Source of the DNA: Mesorhabditis belari
Lineage: Eukaryota > Nematoda > Chromadorea > Rhabditida > Rhabditidae
Direction of reading: 5' to 3'
NCBI GenBank assembly: GCA_958450365.1
Contig: CAUEEP010000743.1
Coordinates: 1,790,001 to 1,854,000, forward strand
DNA length: 64,000 nucleotides
The position numbers and the translations under genes were made by a program. The notes beneath the pieces were generated by a model, which was given only the letters and a program-made list of their open reading frames with translations, ran no database searches and was not told the DNA's origin. Shown here one piece after another: positions 25,600 through 38,402 of the stretch; within the stretch, counting starts at the first letter, position 1, and each line of letters starts with the position of its first letter.

Positions 25600-27900
25600 T
25601 AGAAATTTTTTTAAGAACACTGCTTTGCCAAAGAGGCAACCTAGTCTCCCATCGTTAGTTTGGAGTTTTATGAGTAAAACCAACGAGGACAAGAATTTTA
25701 TAACAACATGTAATTTATGCCCCAAAGATAAACTCGCAACATTTGCAATCACTACAACTAACGGCATGCGTTACCATCTAAAAGTAGGAAGGTGGAAGGG
25801 TTTATTAATATTGTATTAAAAGCCTAGAAGACTCATGCAGTGATTTGGAAGAATGCAGAAGTAAAAAGGGAAACTGAAAAGACAGATATCGTTGCAAGAA
25901 TTCAAAGCTCTGAGCCAAGTCGCAAAGCTTTTTTGTGGTTTTAAATTATAGCATAACTAAATTAGCTTTTTAGAAAAGAGGATACTCTATTAGTATTAAC
26001 CTTAGCAGAATCGAACATATCAAGCAGCCAAATTGAACGTAGTGCTAGATGGAAAGCTTGGTTTAAGGCAAAAAATGTTGTTTAACCTGGCCGTAAAAGG
26101 TTTCTAAAATGCTATAATTCACTAAAAATTAAATGATCAAAAAAATCAAAGAAACAATGGTTGAAGCTTTGGAGAAACAAACGATTGAAAAATTGTCGAA
26201 GAGTGTTGATGAATGTGCCCTTAGCAGTGACGCCTATTCATCGCAAAAATATCCATTAAATTACAACATAACAATCGTACATTTTCTCAATACAAACGGA
26301 CAGAAACGTAATGTGATTTTATCGTTGAATAATCTAAATGGTGCTTATTGTTAGCTGTTAAAGATCAATTAAAAAATTTAGATCAAACTCATACAGTCAA
26401 AACTATAACAAATGATGTTAGCGGTAATCGACAAATTTCAACTAGCCAACAAAGTCCAGTTCTTTGTTGCTGATGGGGCTGGCGCAAATATCAACGCCGC
26501 AATTAATATGAACTTACCTCGGTAGATCTAGATTAACTTTACCTTATCTGGCGTGTTTAGCGTCTTCTGCTTTGCTCATCCAATTCACAATGTGGCTAAA
26601 CGTTTCAAAGAACTCACCCAACTGACAACAGCTATTGATAGCCTTAGAAGTGCCGTCGCCACATTGCCTAAAAGCATTGTTCTAAAAGGAGAGTTCAAAA
26701 AGTACAAATTTTAAAATAATAGTTCATAGCGTGATTTTATTAGACGCTACCCTACGGCAAGGCGCCCTCAGATCGATGTATGCACTCGTTGGGGATCTAC
26801 CTTTGAAATGATCAAATCATGTTTAAAGTTGGTCATAAAAACGTGTAGAACTAAAGTGGTTTTAAATCTAGATACAATTCATTAACGAAATTGCGGCTCA
26901 ACTATCGAAATCGACTGCGCAAAATCGATCCTAAAAATCAACAAGAACAAGCAAAGTTGTCGGAGTTTTGTGAAGTATTGGATGTTGCCCATCGTATTAG
27001 CTCAGAGGTTAAACCAAGTGGTTTTTAATTTACTAAATACACCAATACACCAAATACAAATACTAAATAGTCTTAAAGGCTTGCAAAGAGGAAACCTGCA
27101 TGGTAGTCACATATTGTTTATGGATATCAGCTGAAATTGAACTTAAAAACTGTGCTACTCCGCTGGCATCCCAATTTAGTGACATTTTCAAGGAGGCTAA
27201 GCATCAAATTATAATCGAGACTGTAAGTTATTTTAAAATCCTATATTCTGTGAATTATTTATATAGGAAGCTTCTTTTTCTGACCACCAGCTTTCTTTAC
27301 AATCCTCTGTCAAAACATGTTGAAGATTGGGACAAATGCGCCGATGCTATAAAGAAAAAATACAACGGTTCTTCAGAGTTTTAAATTTTACAACCTAAAA
27401 TTTAAGCTACACGAGCCGCCCAGCCAACTTATTCTAATTCAACATCAGCTAAAAAGTTATCACTAGATTAGCTATTGTATTTGTATTAGCTAAGTGAAAA
27501 ATTTCATTTTTACCCCCTAATTTAGCATGAAGTAGATGCTTATATTTTCATGGTGAAAAGCAATCCACCTTTAATCGAAGTAGATATTCACTCGTTTTGG
27601 CATAAAAACCGCTTTGAGTTTTCAACGTTAGCAATAACCGTAAAATAAACCTATTTACTTTTAGCTACACAAAAATATAACAAAATACTTGCTTACTCCT
27701 ATTGCTTTTATTGATGCGGAATGTGTATTTTCTAAATTGACTAGAATCTTTTCCGATTCACGGAAAAGCCGTTTAACAGCAGATTCGGGAAGACTTCTTT
27801 TTTTCCTATAGCCCTAACAAATACTGCTAGATTTTTATTAATAGAAAAATTGCAACTTTAAAGTTTAGTGTTCTTTATGAAAATGCTCCTTCTGTTTTAC
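25600..27900 (+). pseudogene. Decayed hAT-family transposase
   Basis: Broken plus-strand pieces, in the order of a hAT transposase, can be read. A BED-finger-like part (SLVWSFMSKTNEDKNF...CNLC...YHLKV) is at 25660-25790. A core piece with YNITIVHFLNTNGQKR is at about 26260. An ADGAGANINAAINMN-like segment is at about 26470, HNVAKRFKELTQL at about 26590, and DVCTRWGSTFEMIKSCLK at about 26775. The C-terminal dimerisation-type segment with DAECVFSKLTRIFSDSRKS is at about 27710-27775. Frameshifts, stops and intron-like breaks separate them. No terminal repeats or 8-bp target duplication were found by eye. It is an old, inactive copy. Confidence 0.75.
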
Positions 27901-28565
27901 ACGACATAAATCAACTTAGTGTCTCAGAAGAAATTGTTATGGGATGCTCTCTTGAAAACGAAAGTGTTACCGGAGAAGAATCAAAATCAAATCAATCAAT
28001 CAAGCTAATAGTTTTTCTATTAAATTTAAAAATATTAAAAGTATCTCTTTGCTGCCATTCCTTTGTCTTTGTTTCTTTTCCACATTGCTGTTTGTTTCTT
28101 ACTCTATCGTTTGGTTTTCTCTAAAGCACACACATTAAACTCTGGTATGGTTAATTTTACAGAAATATACGGACAAAAAATTCTCCTTGTAGTTGATGAA
28201 GTTCTTTTTAGTTTATTTCCTCTTGTTGTTTTGATAATCTAAAATTAAACGTTATAAAAGTTGTTAAAGCACAAAAAAAAGAGAAAAACGTTTAGCTAAA
28301 GTTTGAAAAAAGTAAAAAAACAGGTTCCCAATCATACACTAAGCAGTAATTAGAAATTGAATAACATATTTCTGTTGCGGGAAAAAGAAAAAATATGGCA
28401 AAAGGCATTGGCTAAACATTTTTTTCGTTCAGAAAACCAAAGCGTGAACTAGGTGCATTTTAGAATTGCATTTCTTGACTCTCTTGGCACATTTCTTAAG
28501 ACAAAATTTTTCTTGATATTTTTTTCTTAAAAAATTTCTTGACCGAGAGGAACACACTCTATTTA

Positions 28566-30235
28566 CAGTGGTCCACAAAAGTAATGCCCCATTGCCATCC
28601 AACAGTATGTTTTGCAAGGAAATCTTGCAAAATCGACATTTCAGAAAAAGAGTAGGGTATTTTTATCTACCTATAAGACTCGACTCTTCAAGAATATAAG
28701 ATTTATCCGTATACATTGCATACAAATTAAAGTACAAAACAAAAACAAAAAGCTACTTGAAAATTAGCTCCAAATTAGCTCAAAAGTAATGCCCTATTTG
28801 CAAAGAATTAACACAATTTTTTAAAATCAATACTTGGTTGGTCCTCCTTTTGCTTTTATTGCTCCATTGAGTCGATGCGGCATGAAATCCACGAGATTCT
28901 TCAAAAGACTTTGGGGGATGGTGGCCCAGAGACGTTGAACGTGAACCCATAAGGCAGCTTTCGAATCGAATTTCTTTCCCTTGAGTCGTGACTTCACAAA
29001 TGACCAGAGATGCTCGACAACATTGATATCCGGTGAGTAGGGAGGCGGATTGATCAATTTGACTCGACTTGCCGCAAACCAGCCCGGAAGTCGTGCTCGT
29101 GTACCATTTTGAAGAGTCACCACCGTTCCCATCATGAGCCATGACTTGTGTTTCGGGTCGTTGTCCTGGTAAAGCATCCATCCAGGAGGCATCGTCTGTG
29201 TGGCAAAAGGCAGCATTTGGGTCTCCATAATGTTCTTGTAAGCCACAGCATTCATCGTTGAGTTGACGTGAACTAATGGACCTACTGAAGTTCGTGACAT
29301 CGCTCCTAAAGAAAAACAGTCAGGTGACAAAATACTAAAAAGGCTCTTATCCCAACACATTATGTTGCCTCTATTGAATTTCACCGTAGGCCGAATGTAC
29401 TTGAGTGTGTATCGCTTTCCAGTCGGCCGCCGAATAAGATGGTTTCCGTCCGCGTGAAATAAATTGATTTTTGTCTCATCGGTAAATAGCACTTTCGCCC
29501 AATCACTTATTGTCCAACTTCGGTAGGTCCGTGCAAAATCAAGGCGCTGCTTCCGGTGCTTAGAATTCATCAGAGGTTTACGGGCAGCCCTTCTTGCATA
29601 TAATCCAGCTTGATTTAATCGTCGTCTGATCGTTTCCGGCGATACAACCTTGTTAAATTGATCCCTCATCATTTGGCTTCCATCGGTTGATGTTTTGTTC
29701 GGATCGTTTTTCACCATTTGGATCACGGCTCGATCTTCTTTTATGGTTGTGATTGGTCGTCGGCCACTCTTGAGGCCTCGATGAAGGTTTTTGCCGGCTT
29801 TTGATTGAGAAAAAATGCGGCGCACTGTCCATATCGAGCAATTGAAGAGGTTGGCCACATCCCTCTCCCGCATCCCATTTTCCCGGGCCTTTAGCGATTT
29901 GGAGCTTCTTCGGAGTGTCAAGATTTTTCATGTCAGGAATCTAAATAATACAATAGAATACATTTAATGTTCATAGAAGGAGAAACAAAAAGAATAATCA
30001 TGAAAACGATCAATGGGGCATTACTTTTGTGGAGCTAATTTTAGGGGTAATTGCACTCTTCCACATCGATCTTTTGATTGGAAGGATCTCAATCAAAAAA
30101 TCCAGTTATTTAACAACTAGAATTTCTAAAGTATTTTAAAAGAAAAAAAAATATATTTTAAATACATGTTTTCAGGAGGAATTTTGCAAAAAATACTTTT
30201 GAATGGCAATGGGGCATTACTTTTGTGGACCACTG
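28566..30235. mobile_element. Tc1-like transposon, complete
   Basis: The 1670-bp element is flanked by TA on both sides. Its outer terminal repeats match for about 34 bp (CAGTGGTCCACAAAAGTAAT...). Inner inverted copies of the same motif (GCTCAAAAGTAATGCCC at about 28777 and its complement near 30010-30044) lie about 200 bp inside each end, giving an IR/DR-type structure. It holds one transposase gene. Confidence 0.93.
28827..29921 (-). CDS. Tc1-like DDE transposase
   Basis: A 364-aa cut-and-paste transposase lies inside the Tc1-like element. The N-terminal half carries two helix-turn-helix-like parts (VANLFNCSIWTVRRIF and later VSPETIRRRLNQAG). The catalytic acidic residues are in LFTDETKI, YQDNDPKHKS and VVEHLWSF. 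The spacing from the second to the third acidic residue is 49 by my count, where typical Tc1 enzymes have 34, with an extra segment around LMMGTVVTLQNGTR. A second extra segment of 15 codons (DKSLFSILSPDCFSL) interrupts the conserved CWGAMS motif. It has the length and the TTTCTTTAG end of an intron whose donor G is changed to A. The frame is open, but activity is doubtful because of these insertions. Confidence 0.9.
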   Translation of the reverse strand: MTLRRSSKSLKARENGMRERDVANLFNCSIWTVRRIFSQSKAGKNLHRGLKSGRRPITTIKEDRAVIQMVKNDPNKTSTDGSQMMRDQFNKVVSPETIRRRLNQAGLYARRAARKPLMNSKHRKQRLDFARTYRSWTISDWAKVLFTDETKINLFHADGNHLIRRPTGKRYTLKYIRPTVKFNRGNIMCWDKSLFSILSPDCFSLGAMSRTSVGPLVHVNSTMNAVAYKNIMETQMLPFATQTMPPGWMLYQDNDPKHKSWLMMGTVVTLQNGTRARLPGWFAASRVKLINPPPYSPDINVVEHLWSFVKSRLKGKKFDSKAALWVHVQRLWATIPQSLLKNLVDFMPHRLNGAIKAKGGPTKY

Positions 30236-30239
30236 TATA

Positions 30240-31640
30240 TTCTATTTATAAGACTGGTACCGTAGCTCTGTCTGTCTTATCCTTTTAAAAGGTGATCATA
30301 ATCAAACCAAGTAAATTGTGTTTAAGAAATGGATTTATTTTAAACTTTTTATTCATTTTTTTCGGATTATGAACGTGGCGTTTTTCAGCTGCACAATTTG
30401 GTCTCTGGGGGGTGAAAAAAAACTGCTAACAATTGGGGGCATCTGTGCCGCTAGAAAAGCCAGTTTCGAGAAAAATACAAAAAAATAAAGAAATTTGAAT
30501 TTTAAATAAAACAAAACATTTAAACCACAACATCAATCAACGAACTGGACTATTTTTTTTTTGGTGGGGGGGAATTTATTGGTTTAAATCCAGTCGTCAG
30601 GGTTTGGAATTCTAGGGTGGGACGAAATAACCATTTTTTTATTTTGCACCAAAGAGCCGAAAATGGGGAGAGAAGAGGTGATGATTCTTGGAGATTTCAG
30701 GTGAACTGTACAAAAACAAAAAAAAATTAGTTTCATTAGATTGGTGCTGAAAATTCACGATTCAAATCCGTAAAGTATCAATGGTAGCAGTCTTGTACCA
30801 ATTTCTACCTTTGCTATTTCGTGGATTCGAATCAGAACTAGAGTGAGTTTCTCCTCTTGAGTAACACGTTTTCTAAAATGTTTCATTTATCAAAAAAACT
30901 ACCATAGTCTTGTCTTGAGTTTTTGTAGAATTAATCAACTTCCTATTATTTTTGTATCCTCACGAAATCAGACAAAAGCAGGTAGATTCAATAAAACTAG
31001 AGACAGGATATGGTAGTTTTTGATGCGTTTCAGAAAACGCATTGCTTGCGAGCACACTCCACTATGAATCTGGGCATCAAAACTCAATATTAATCAGAAA
31101 ACAAACTGGTAAGGGAGCTGGGACTTGGAGAGTTGAAAAAAAATGATAAAAAGTTATGCAAAAAGATCATTTAGAGAGGTGAGAGGTGAGAGGGGAATTT
31201 TTTGAATAAAAGGAGGTGTCGCCGAATCACATGGCAAAAACGGTTGACAAAAATGGTGTTTTGGGTGAAAATGGGGGAATCATGAGTGGTGAAAAAGAAA
31301 GAAAACCGAAAAACAAAAATGGTAACTCGATTTTGTTTCTCGGTGAATACTAACTTCAGGAATAAGCTACTCGGCAAAAATGAATGAACGGGGTTTTTTT
31401 TGAAAAGAGAAAGGGAAACAATTGATAATCGATTTGTTTTTTTCTCAATTTCTTCCTGATGCCGAGGTAAGCTCGTTGAACGCTTGCTGCACACAGCTAA
31501 AATTTATAGGTTTATCAAGATCGAAAACCTTTCAAACATGGTAGAAAAAATTTCATTAGATTATGTGATCGGATTATATTTTATGATCAGAAACTTTTCA
31601 CTGTTTTTATTGGATTAAGATAGTTTTTTTTGGGTTACGA
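30240..31640. other. Intergenic, no gene seen
   Basis: AT-rich sequence with poly-A and poly-T runs and no splice-linked coding signal on either strand. A short repeat (TATAAGACTGGTACCGTAGC) at about 30248 resembles one at about 24670. Confidence 0.55.
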
Positions 31641-31645
31641 TAGTC

Positions 31646-34389
31646 TTACTTCTTCAAATCGGCATATGAAACGATGAGAACATTTTCGCTATCACGTGAC
31701 ACCAGCGCTATCTTCTCAGAAACTCCCGCATCGAGCTAAAAACATTTGAATATCAAACAGAAATATGATTTTGTACACTACCTTGTTTAATGTGTGTACA
31801 ACGTGGGCCATGTCCATCCATGGTTTACCCGTGTCGGTCACCTGAAATTTGTTGAGGCTTATAAATTGTCAGTGTTCACATACTTGGTGAAAAATGTAGT
31901 CTCTGAAGAGTTTAAGCAGAAAGCGATCGCCTGTTTCCGACCATTGTCCCATTTCGGCTTCGGGTCTCTCAATGATCGTGTTCAACTTGCAGAGCAAGCG
32001 AAAGAGACGCCCATTTTCCAATTCCTACAAAGAAAATCAAGATTTCAATTTTCCCATTTCATTCGTTTACCTTGCTGAGCTCATTCTCGAGAATGTCATT
32101 TCTCAATTGGGCACTCTCGAGTTGAGCATAGAATCTCGCACCAATCATCGGCATCACCTCATTGATCGATCTTCTTGGCGCACCGGCTTGTCCAACGGAT
32201 AGCAAAAAGCTAAAATTTTCAATGCATTTGTTTGATATTTTATGCAAACTTGACAAGATTTCGCATATCCGATGAGTAATGTTGTGCTACATAAGTGAGT
32301 GATTGATTGGCATTTTGTCCGACAAGATTCGCCTTTCCGGTGGCTAGGCAAAGTATTAAACGGCCCAATGCGACAAGATCTTCGTTCTAAAATTATTTAT
32401 TTAATTTATAAAAGTTCTACATATTCTTTACCTGTAGTTGCTGAATAGTTTGTCCCTCAGGATTCAGAACATCTTGCACACCGCATGAAGAAAGTAAAAC
32501 CTAGAAATCCAAACGTTCATCATCGGTTTCTTTATCAGATACCTTATATTTCCCATGAATGAGAACTTTTTCCAAAGATAGACACCGAGCAGCAAGTCCA
32601 GAAGCATGAATTGCCCTATAAAAAGTTGAATTTTGACTCAAAAGTATGTTTACCGTAAAGCGGAGCTGAGTTGTACGATGTAGTTCCAAAGAAGACTTTC
32701 AACAATGATTCCAGCCGGTGGATGATGATGACCTATTCGAGCTCCATCTAGATAGGCTAATTTTTCATTTTCCTATTTGAAACCCACTCATCGAGTCAAG
32801 GAAACCGCCAGCTCCAGCAAAATGTCGTTGTTTCAGCGAGAGTGCCTTCGGGTGATAGTCGGAAACAAAGATCAGAGCTAAAAAATGTTTATGGATGTTG
32901 CTTAAAGACAAAGAATCAAATCTTTGCCACTTACAGTTATCGCCAAAGCCACGCGTTTGTACCACTTCTCTCAACTGCACGATGTTGACATGCACCAATT
33001 TTCTCCAGTTCTCAGCTGCATGAAGCGGTTTCCCAGTAGCGTTTGGTGGTCGAAAGTCTGAAATAAAGCTAGAAACAAAAAGTTTAGTCAACAGAATTAC
33101 TATGAATCCGTCGTATCGCATATGGAGTACCGTCTCTAACAGAAACCGCTTTGTAAACGGTCGAAACTTGATTCGGTGGAAATGGTGGTTGCGGTAGACG
33201 TTCCAAAGGGACAAGATCTCTTAAAAAGTAAATTATAGAGTCATTTAATTGATCCCAAAATACCTCATATGTTCGATTTGTTGTGGTAGATCCGGATAGA
33301 TGTTCGGGTCGGCTTTGCACTCTATAGCTAGCTGTCTATCAAGTAATTCCTAAAAAAAAATTTATTGTTCAGAACTTGAGCAATTTTGATATTCACTTAC
33401 CAGTTTCAATTCAGGTGCTAGAAATTGTGTCATATTGTTTCCACCGGTCGCGCCGCGAGGTCGAAATTTCCCGATATGTGGAACTGGTCCATTATATTGG
33501 AAAACGCCGTTCGTTTGCTAGAAAGAATTGGGTTTATTTTTAAAGTTAGAGAAAAATTCTGACAATCATCGCTTGCGCTCCTCCCTCAGCGTCTGGCTCG
33601 AGTTCTTCGCCCGGTCCTCCATAATAGTAAGAAGATTGATTCTGCAGTTGCATTTTTCTTTTCCTTACTATTAGAAATAACAAACCGGTCCGCCATAGGT
33701 GTCAGATGGTTCATGAGAGATCACCGAGCCTAAAAATGAGCTTTGTACAGTTGACATTAAAACGTCAAAGATTTAGCGGTAATGAGATAATGAATGCAAG
33801 TTTGCAGATTTGTGTCAAGATAAAATTAAAGATGTAAGATATGGTTGTTGGCGTTGACAATGAAATTTTCTCGAATGTGAGAAGAAACGCACTGAAAGGA
33901 CGTTGTTGGGAGAAGGGTGACCGGGAATGATTTCTATCTACATTCTCCCCAGCTCCGAGGTTCATCTGAGCGAAACGGGGCACGAAAGCGGGCACCTAGA
34001 AAAGATTGGGTAGTTTGAAAAATTGATATTAATTTGAATTTTTGGACATTTGCTCTCACATCAACATTGAGTCCTTGCATGCTGGCGCCACTTCCCTGCG
34101 AAGGCAGTTGAAAGTGCCCACTGCCTGTAAATTTACAACGTTTATGCAAAACTTCAGTTTTTTTGAAGAATAATATTGCTTTTTTGACAAAAAACCACGA
34201 AACTGACTTTTTTTAGCCAAAAACCATGTTTCAGGGAAAAAGCCTTTACTTTTCAGACTAGACAACTATAGTCCCAGTAAAAACGGTTTATTGATAAAAC
34301 TTGCCCCGATTTGAATTGCCTCCTCCCAAATATTGGTGCAAACGCGATCCGGCCGGAATCTCCCCATACGGCGCTTCATGTAAGCTCAT
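31646..34389 (-). CDS. panl-3: PAN3, PAN2-PAN3 deadenylase regulatory subunit
   Basis: This is the regulatory subunit that brings the PAN2 nuclease to mRNA poly(A) tails in the cytoplasm. The N-terminal part is low-complexity ([35 protein letters not shown]). The pseudokinase follows, with [20 protein letters not shown] and [18 protein letters not shown], then [20 protein letters not shown] and [16 protein letters not shown]. The C-terminal knob has [20 protein letters not shown] and ends [19 protein letters not shown], then SYADLKK. The domain order and sequence fit PAN3 throughout. The ATG at 34389 is chosen as the first in-frame one. A TAACGTTTAG acceptor-like site about 18 nt upstream could take a spliced leader. 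Intron 1 seems to use a GC donor. ESS-2 lies about 430 bp upstream on the same strand. Confidence 0.93.
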
Positions 34390-34821
34390 ATAGAACCAAA
34401 ATTCTAAACGTTACTTTAGTGGAAAAATTTACAAAACTTTAATATCTCCCAAAACTAGACATTCATTGTCTGGAGCGGTTCGATGGGCTTTTTCACCCTG
34501 CGCCTACGAGAGCACACAATCGACACCTTGATGCCGATGTTTCGTTTTGTGTATCGATCGTTCAAGAAAGACAAAAATAACAAAACACAAATAGGCACTC
34601 ACCTGACAAAAAAAAATAAAAAATAATCGTAACTATAAAAATTCAAGCGTCTGCAAAATATTAATCCGTTTGTGAAACAATTTCGGAATTTTTTGCAGTT
34701 GAAAAACACAAGTCAATAATAATCACAGAAATTTATTCTCAAGAAAACAAACAACATATTGCATATGTGTGCAATTAAGTCGAAAAAATAAAATAATTCG
34801 TAAAAATAAAACTTTGAACAA

Positions 34822-37333
34822 CTAGAAAAAGTCACTGGCACGCGCTCTTTGAGTTTCTTGCGAATCACTTGCATGCGCTTCTGGTGTCGATTGAGTGCCG
34901 GCCACATCACCTAAACCAAAAATAACTTAAAAATGTGCCCAAAACTTACTAAACGTTTCTCCAATTTTGAGCAAGTTGTCAGTAATTGAGCCCGTATCCA
35001 ACGAACTACGAAGAGGGGTTTCTTTGCGTCTGATAGATGAGGAAATTGAATGACGAACAGACGACTTTGGAGTAGAAGTTGGCGTTCTAAGATGTAAAGT
35101 TTAAATAAAATAAAAACGCATAGTTTTGCAATGGAAAAGCATAATCAAAATCATACCTCGAAGGGCTAGGGCTAGGTGTAAAACTTTTCCGTAGCTTCTC
35201 ACTCGATCCCAATCTGATTCCAAGTTTATTGCTTGCAAGTGCCCTAGCAGCTGGTGACATTTTCATCAATTTATCGGAGTGCCGAGACGATCCAAATTTC
35301 GGAGTCTTACTAAAACTTTCTATGTCTTAATTTTGTAAAATGATTATAAATTGTAAATTAAATAGAATAAACATACTGTGCTCTTTCTGCTTGTTCCATT
35401 GCATTTTTCCTTTTATCGTGATACCTTTGAGCAATCGTGTCGGAAATTGATTTAGCTAGCACATCTCTGGTAGGCAAATCTGGTATCTAAATGGTATACT
35501 GTACAATTGCTGAAAGGATAAAAATTACTTTAAAAGCCGGGGCACCCATTAATTGAGGGTCAAGATCTGAAGCATCAAGTCGAAATGGTGTTCCATCAAT
35601 TTCTCCCCATGTCATGAGAGGTGAATCATCGATTCCTAAATAGATAACTCAAATAGCACCCTCAAGTTGGTTCAATGGGAAAAATAATTGAAAAATTAAA
35701 AACCTGGCATTGGACTTGGAGTTGCTAAAATGCCCAATGCTGCGTTGGAGACTCCCGCTTCCCGACCAGAGACATCCACTTTTCCGGCTTGTACTTGCGC
35801 TTGAATAAAAGCAGCTCGTGCCATCGAAGCCTAAAAGTTAAGTTTTAAAAACAAGTTATTTTATAAATTCATAAATGAGAATAAATACATGTGCAAACAT
35901 CAAGTACCTCGGTAGGTTTGTTCTTTAAATCTTCCGGAAAACGTGTCGCTTCGCGATTAATCACTCGTTGATTTTGTGCAGCTCGCTAAAATTGATTTTA
36001 TTTTCTAAACTCAGAAATCTTCACCTCGATCATCTCTTCTTTTGTAAATGCAGCCCCTGTTGGGTGAAACAAAACAGTATTTCGGGCCGTGTACGTCCAA
36101 TTATCAAGCTCGCGTGGTTTTTCTAAATTTTAAATTTAATGTAAATAAGTAAGGCAATATAAAATTCTCCAACCTTTCTGAATTTCGGGATCGTATTTTA
36201 ACGCTAGCTGCATATCAGCATTTTCTATCATAGGAGCACCACGAGTTATCTAAACCATTAGATTTACGTCGACTCATAATTATTGCATAATTGTTTTTCA
36301 AAAAAATGACGTACCAATTCCCGATTATGCCTTTCCGCATTCGAGTAAATCCAATGGTTTCGGATTTTTTCTCGTTGATCCATGAGATCAGTTAATTCTT
36401 CAAACGATGCATTATCTTCAGAAGTGAACCTAAAGAAAAAAATCTAAACTGCTTCGACCAAACACAAACTTGTTCAAATATGCATCAACACTGAGACCTT
36501 CCAACGCCGACTTCTTTGCCTTTTTCTTCTTTTTATCCATTAAAGCCTATAGAATAAAAATTTTAGTAGCATGAAACAAAATAGAGTACAAACCTCATTA
36601 TCACCTTCTTGTTCATTCCAAGCAGGGCTATTTGCACGTTCGGATCCCAATTGACTAGGACCTATAAACAATGTTAGTTACAGAATTTTAAAAGCAAAAA
36701 TACCAGGTGTTTCCGGATCAAAAACACTCGGACTCCCATTTCCGTCTGATCGCTTTATAGGACTCGTTCTCAATCGACCACCAATGGGAGATGTTCGACG
36801 ATCAGTACGTCTGCTTGTTGAAAATCTAAATTTGCATATAAAATAATACAATCAGGTAGATTAGAAATTAAAAGAATCAAAATTAATTGTTTAATTGTTT
36901 AAAAGTGTACCTAAGTTGAAGTTCGCGCATCTTTGCAACATCATTTCGGCTCATAGCTTCAATGTATTCCGATTGAGCCTAAAATCAATCAAATGTTTTG
37001 CGAAACTTTGCTTAAAACATTCGATTTTGATAAACTTATTGTAACAAATCAAAACAACTTTTAAAGAAATAACTCGTTAAACCTTACTTTAAGTTTAGGC
37101 AACTCGGGAAAAAAATCTTTAACGATGATTTTCTCGAGGCCTTCCACATATTTTTCTTCCGGCAACACGGTTCGAACTTCTTTTTGCGTCTTCAGTTCTT
37201 TGAGTTTCAGTTTCACAACCTAAAACATAAGATAATAATTGTACAAAAACAAACAAAAGTATACCTTTCCATCGTTGACAGATTTTGGAATGATCAGTTT
37301 CGATCGTCGTTCAACCTCATCAAAAGATGACAT
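34822..37333 (-). CDS. ess-2: ESS-2 (DGCR14/Bis1) spliceosome-associated protein
   Basis: This is a nuclear coiled-coil protein of the late (C-complex) spliceosome. The start is at 37333 (MSSFDEVERRSKLIIPKSVN), followed by the family signature VLPEEKYVEGLEKIIVKDFF. Then come AQSEYIEAMSRNDVAKMREL, a Ser/Pro-rich stretch, and FTSEDNASFEELTDLMDQR. The conserved core is NHWIYSNAERHNRELI, LDNWTYTARNTVLFHPTGA and REATRFPEDLKNKP. A TPSPMPGIDDSPLMTWGEID segment and a basic Ser-rich tail follow, ending RARASDFF. About a dozen exons are split by introns of 40-60 nt. The distance to PAN3 downstream on the same strand (about 430 bp) would allow a shared transcript, but no proof is in the sequence. Confidence 0.94.
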
Positions 37334-38402
37334 AACGACTAAAAAAAGAAATATTTCTACCAAAATAAAGTTCAAAAAGTAAAAGAAACAAATAAAAACG
37401 AGAATCTTTTCAATTTTTCACAATAAAGGGGGTAGGTCTGAAGTCTGACCGCAGTATGCGATGGATGCGGATTCTAGCAAACCTTCAACGCTTTAGAAAG
37501 CGCACCGCTCTGCTTTCGCGCTAGTTCCTTAAAAACGCCAAAAAAAAGTTGCGCAAATGACCCTGTTGCGCAAATAAAATGGCGGAAATTAGCCTACCCC
37601 CAATAAAGATGTGCAAATGGCGAGAGAAACAATTTTTCAAACGAAATTTTCATTTATAAAGATTATTCTAGTTGCATGACTTAAAGCTCTAATTATAAAG
37701 CTTATTCTTGCAAAGAAATAAAATTTTCAAAGTAAATTCATTGGTCAGAAACCATTTCAAACACTTTCATCACTTAATTTAACTGCACAAAATTAAGATC
37801 AAGTTGTGTTTCGTATTTTCCTTGATAGAAAGCCTTTTATTTTCGCATTATGCTTCACCAAAATATTATTATTATTATTAAATATATAAATACAAGGGTA
37901 TATTAAGGCACAACAATATAATATAAGATATTGGATATATTTCTAAAACCGGCTTCGCAAAGAAGAAAGCCAAAAATAAATCACCGCGAAAAAATACTAA
38001 CGTTTCAAATTTAAAGGCACAGAAAAATAAAGTTTTTCGGAAAAAAAAACGATAACGAAATGTTATATGTGGGCTGTTTTCGTGAGAGGACTACGGTGGC
38101 TTGTGCTATTGGGAAAGAGTGGCTAAAATGGGGCAAATGGCAATGGAGAAAGGGAGGGAGTAAGTAGAGAGAACTGACATTCGCCATGAGATTCTTCAGA
38201 TCGTAAAATTTCTCGAAAAAGATAAAAAAGAACTAAAAATTGTGGAAAATTACAATAAAAATATAAATATCGTAAATGCTGTATTAGAATGACACCCTCA
38301 AATACATTGTACAATGTAGAATGACGCTCTAGGGGGGTATTGAAAAATAGAATGACATGTCATTCTAATACATCATTTATGGTATCTTTAGATATTAGGG
38401 TT
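37334..38402. other. Intergenic between LASP and ESS-2
   Basis: About 1.07 kb of AT-rich DNA. A TTATTATTATTA run lies at about 37865. No gene is seen. It should hold the LASP polyadenylation site and the ESS-2 promoter. Confidence 0.5.

Noticed and set aside
30755..30850. GATTCAAATCC-like box B and a small hairpin considered as a tRNA
   Set aside because: No cloverleaf could be drawn and box A is missing.
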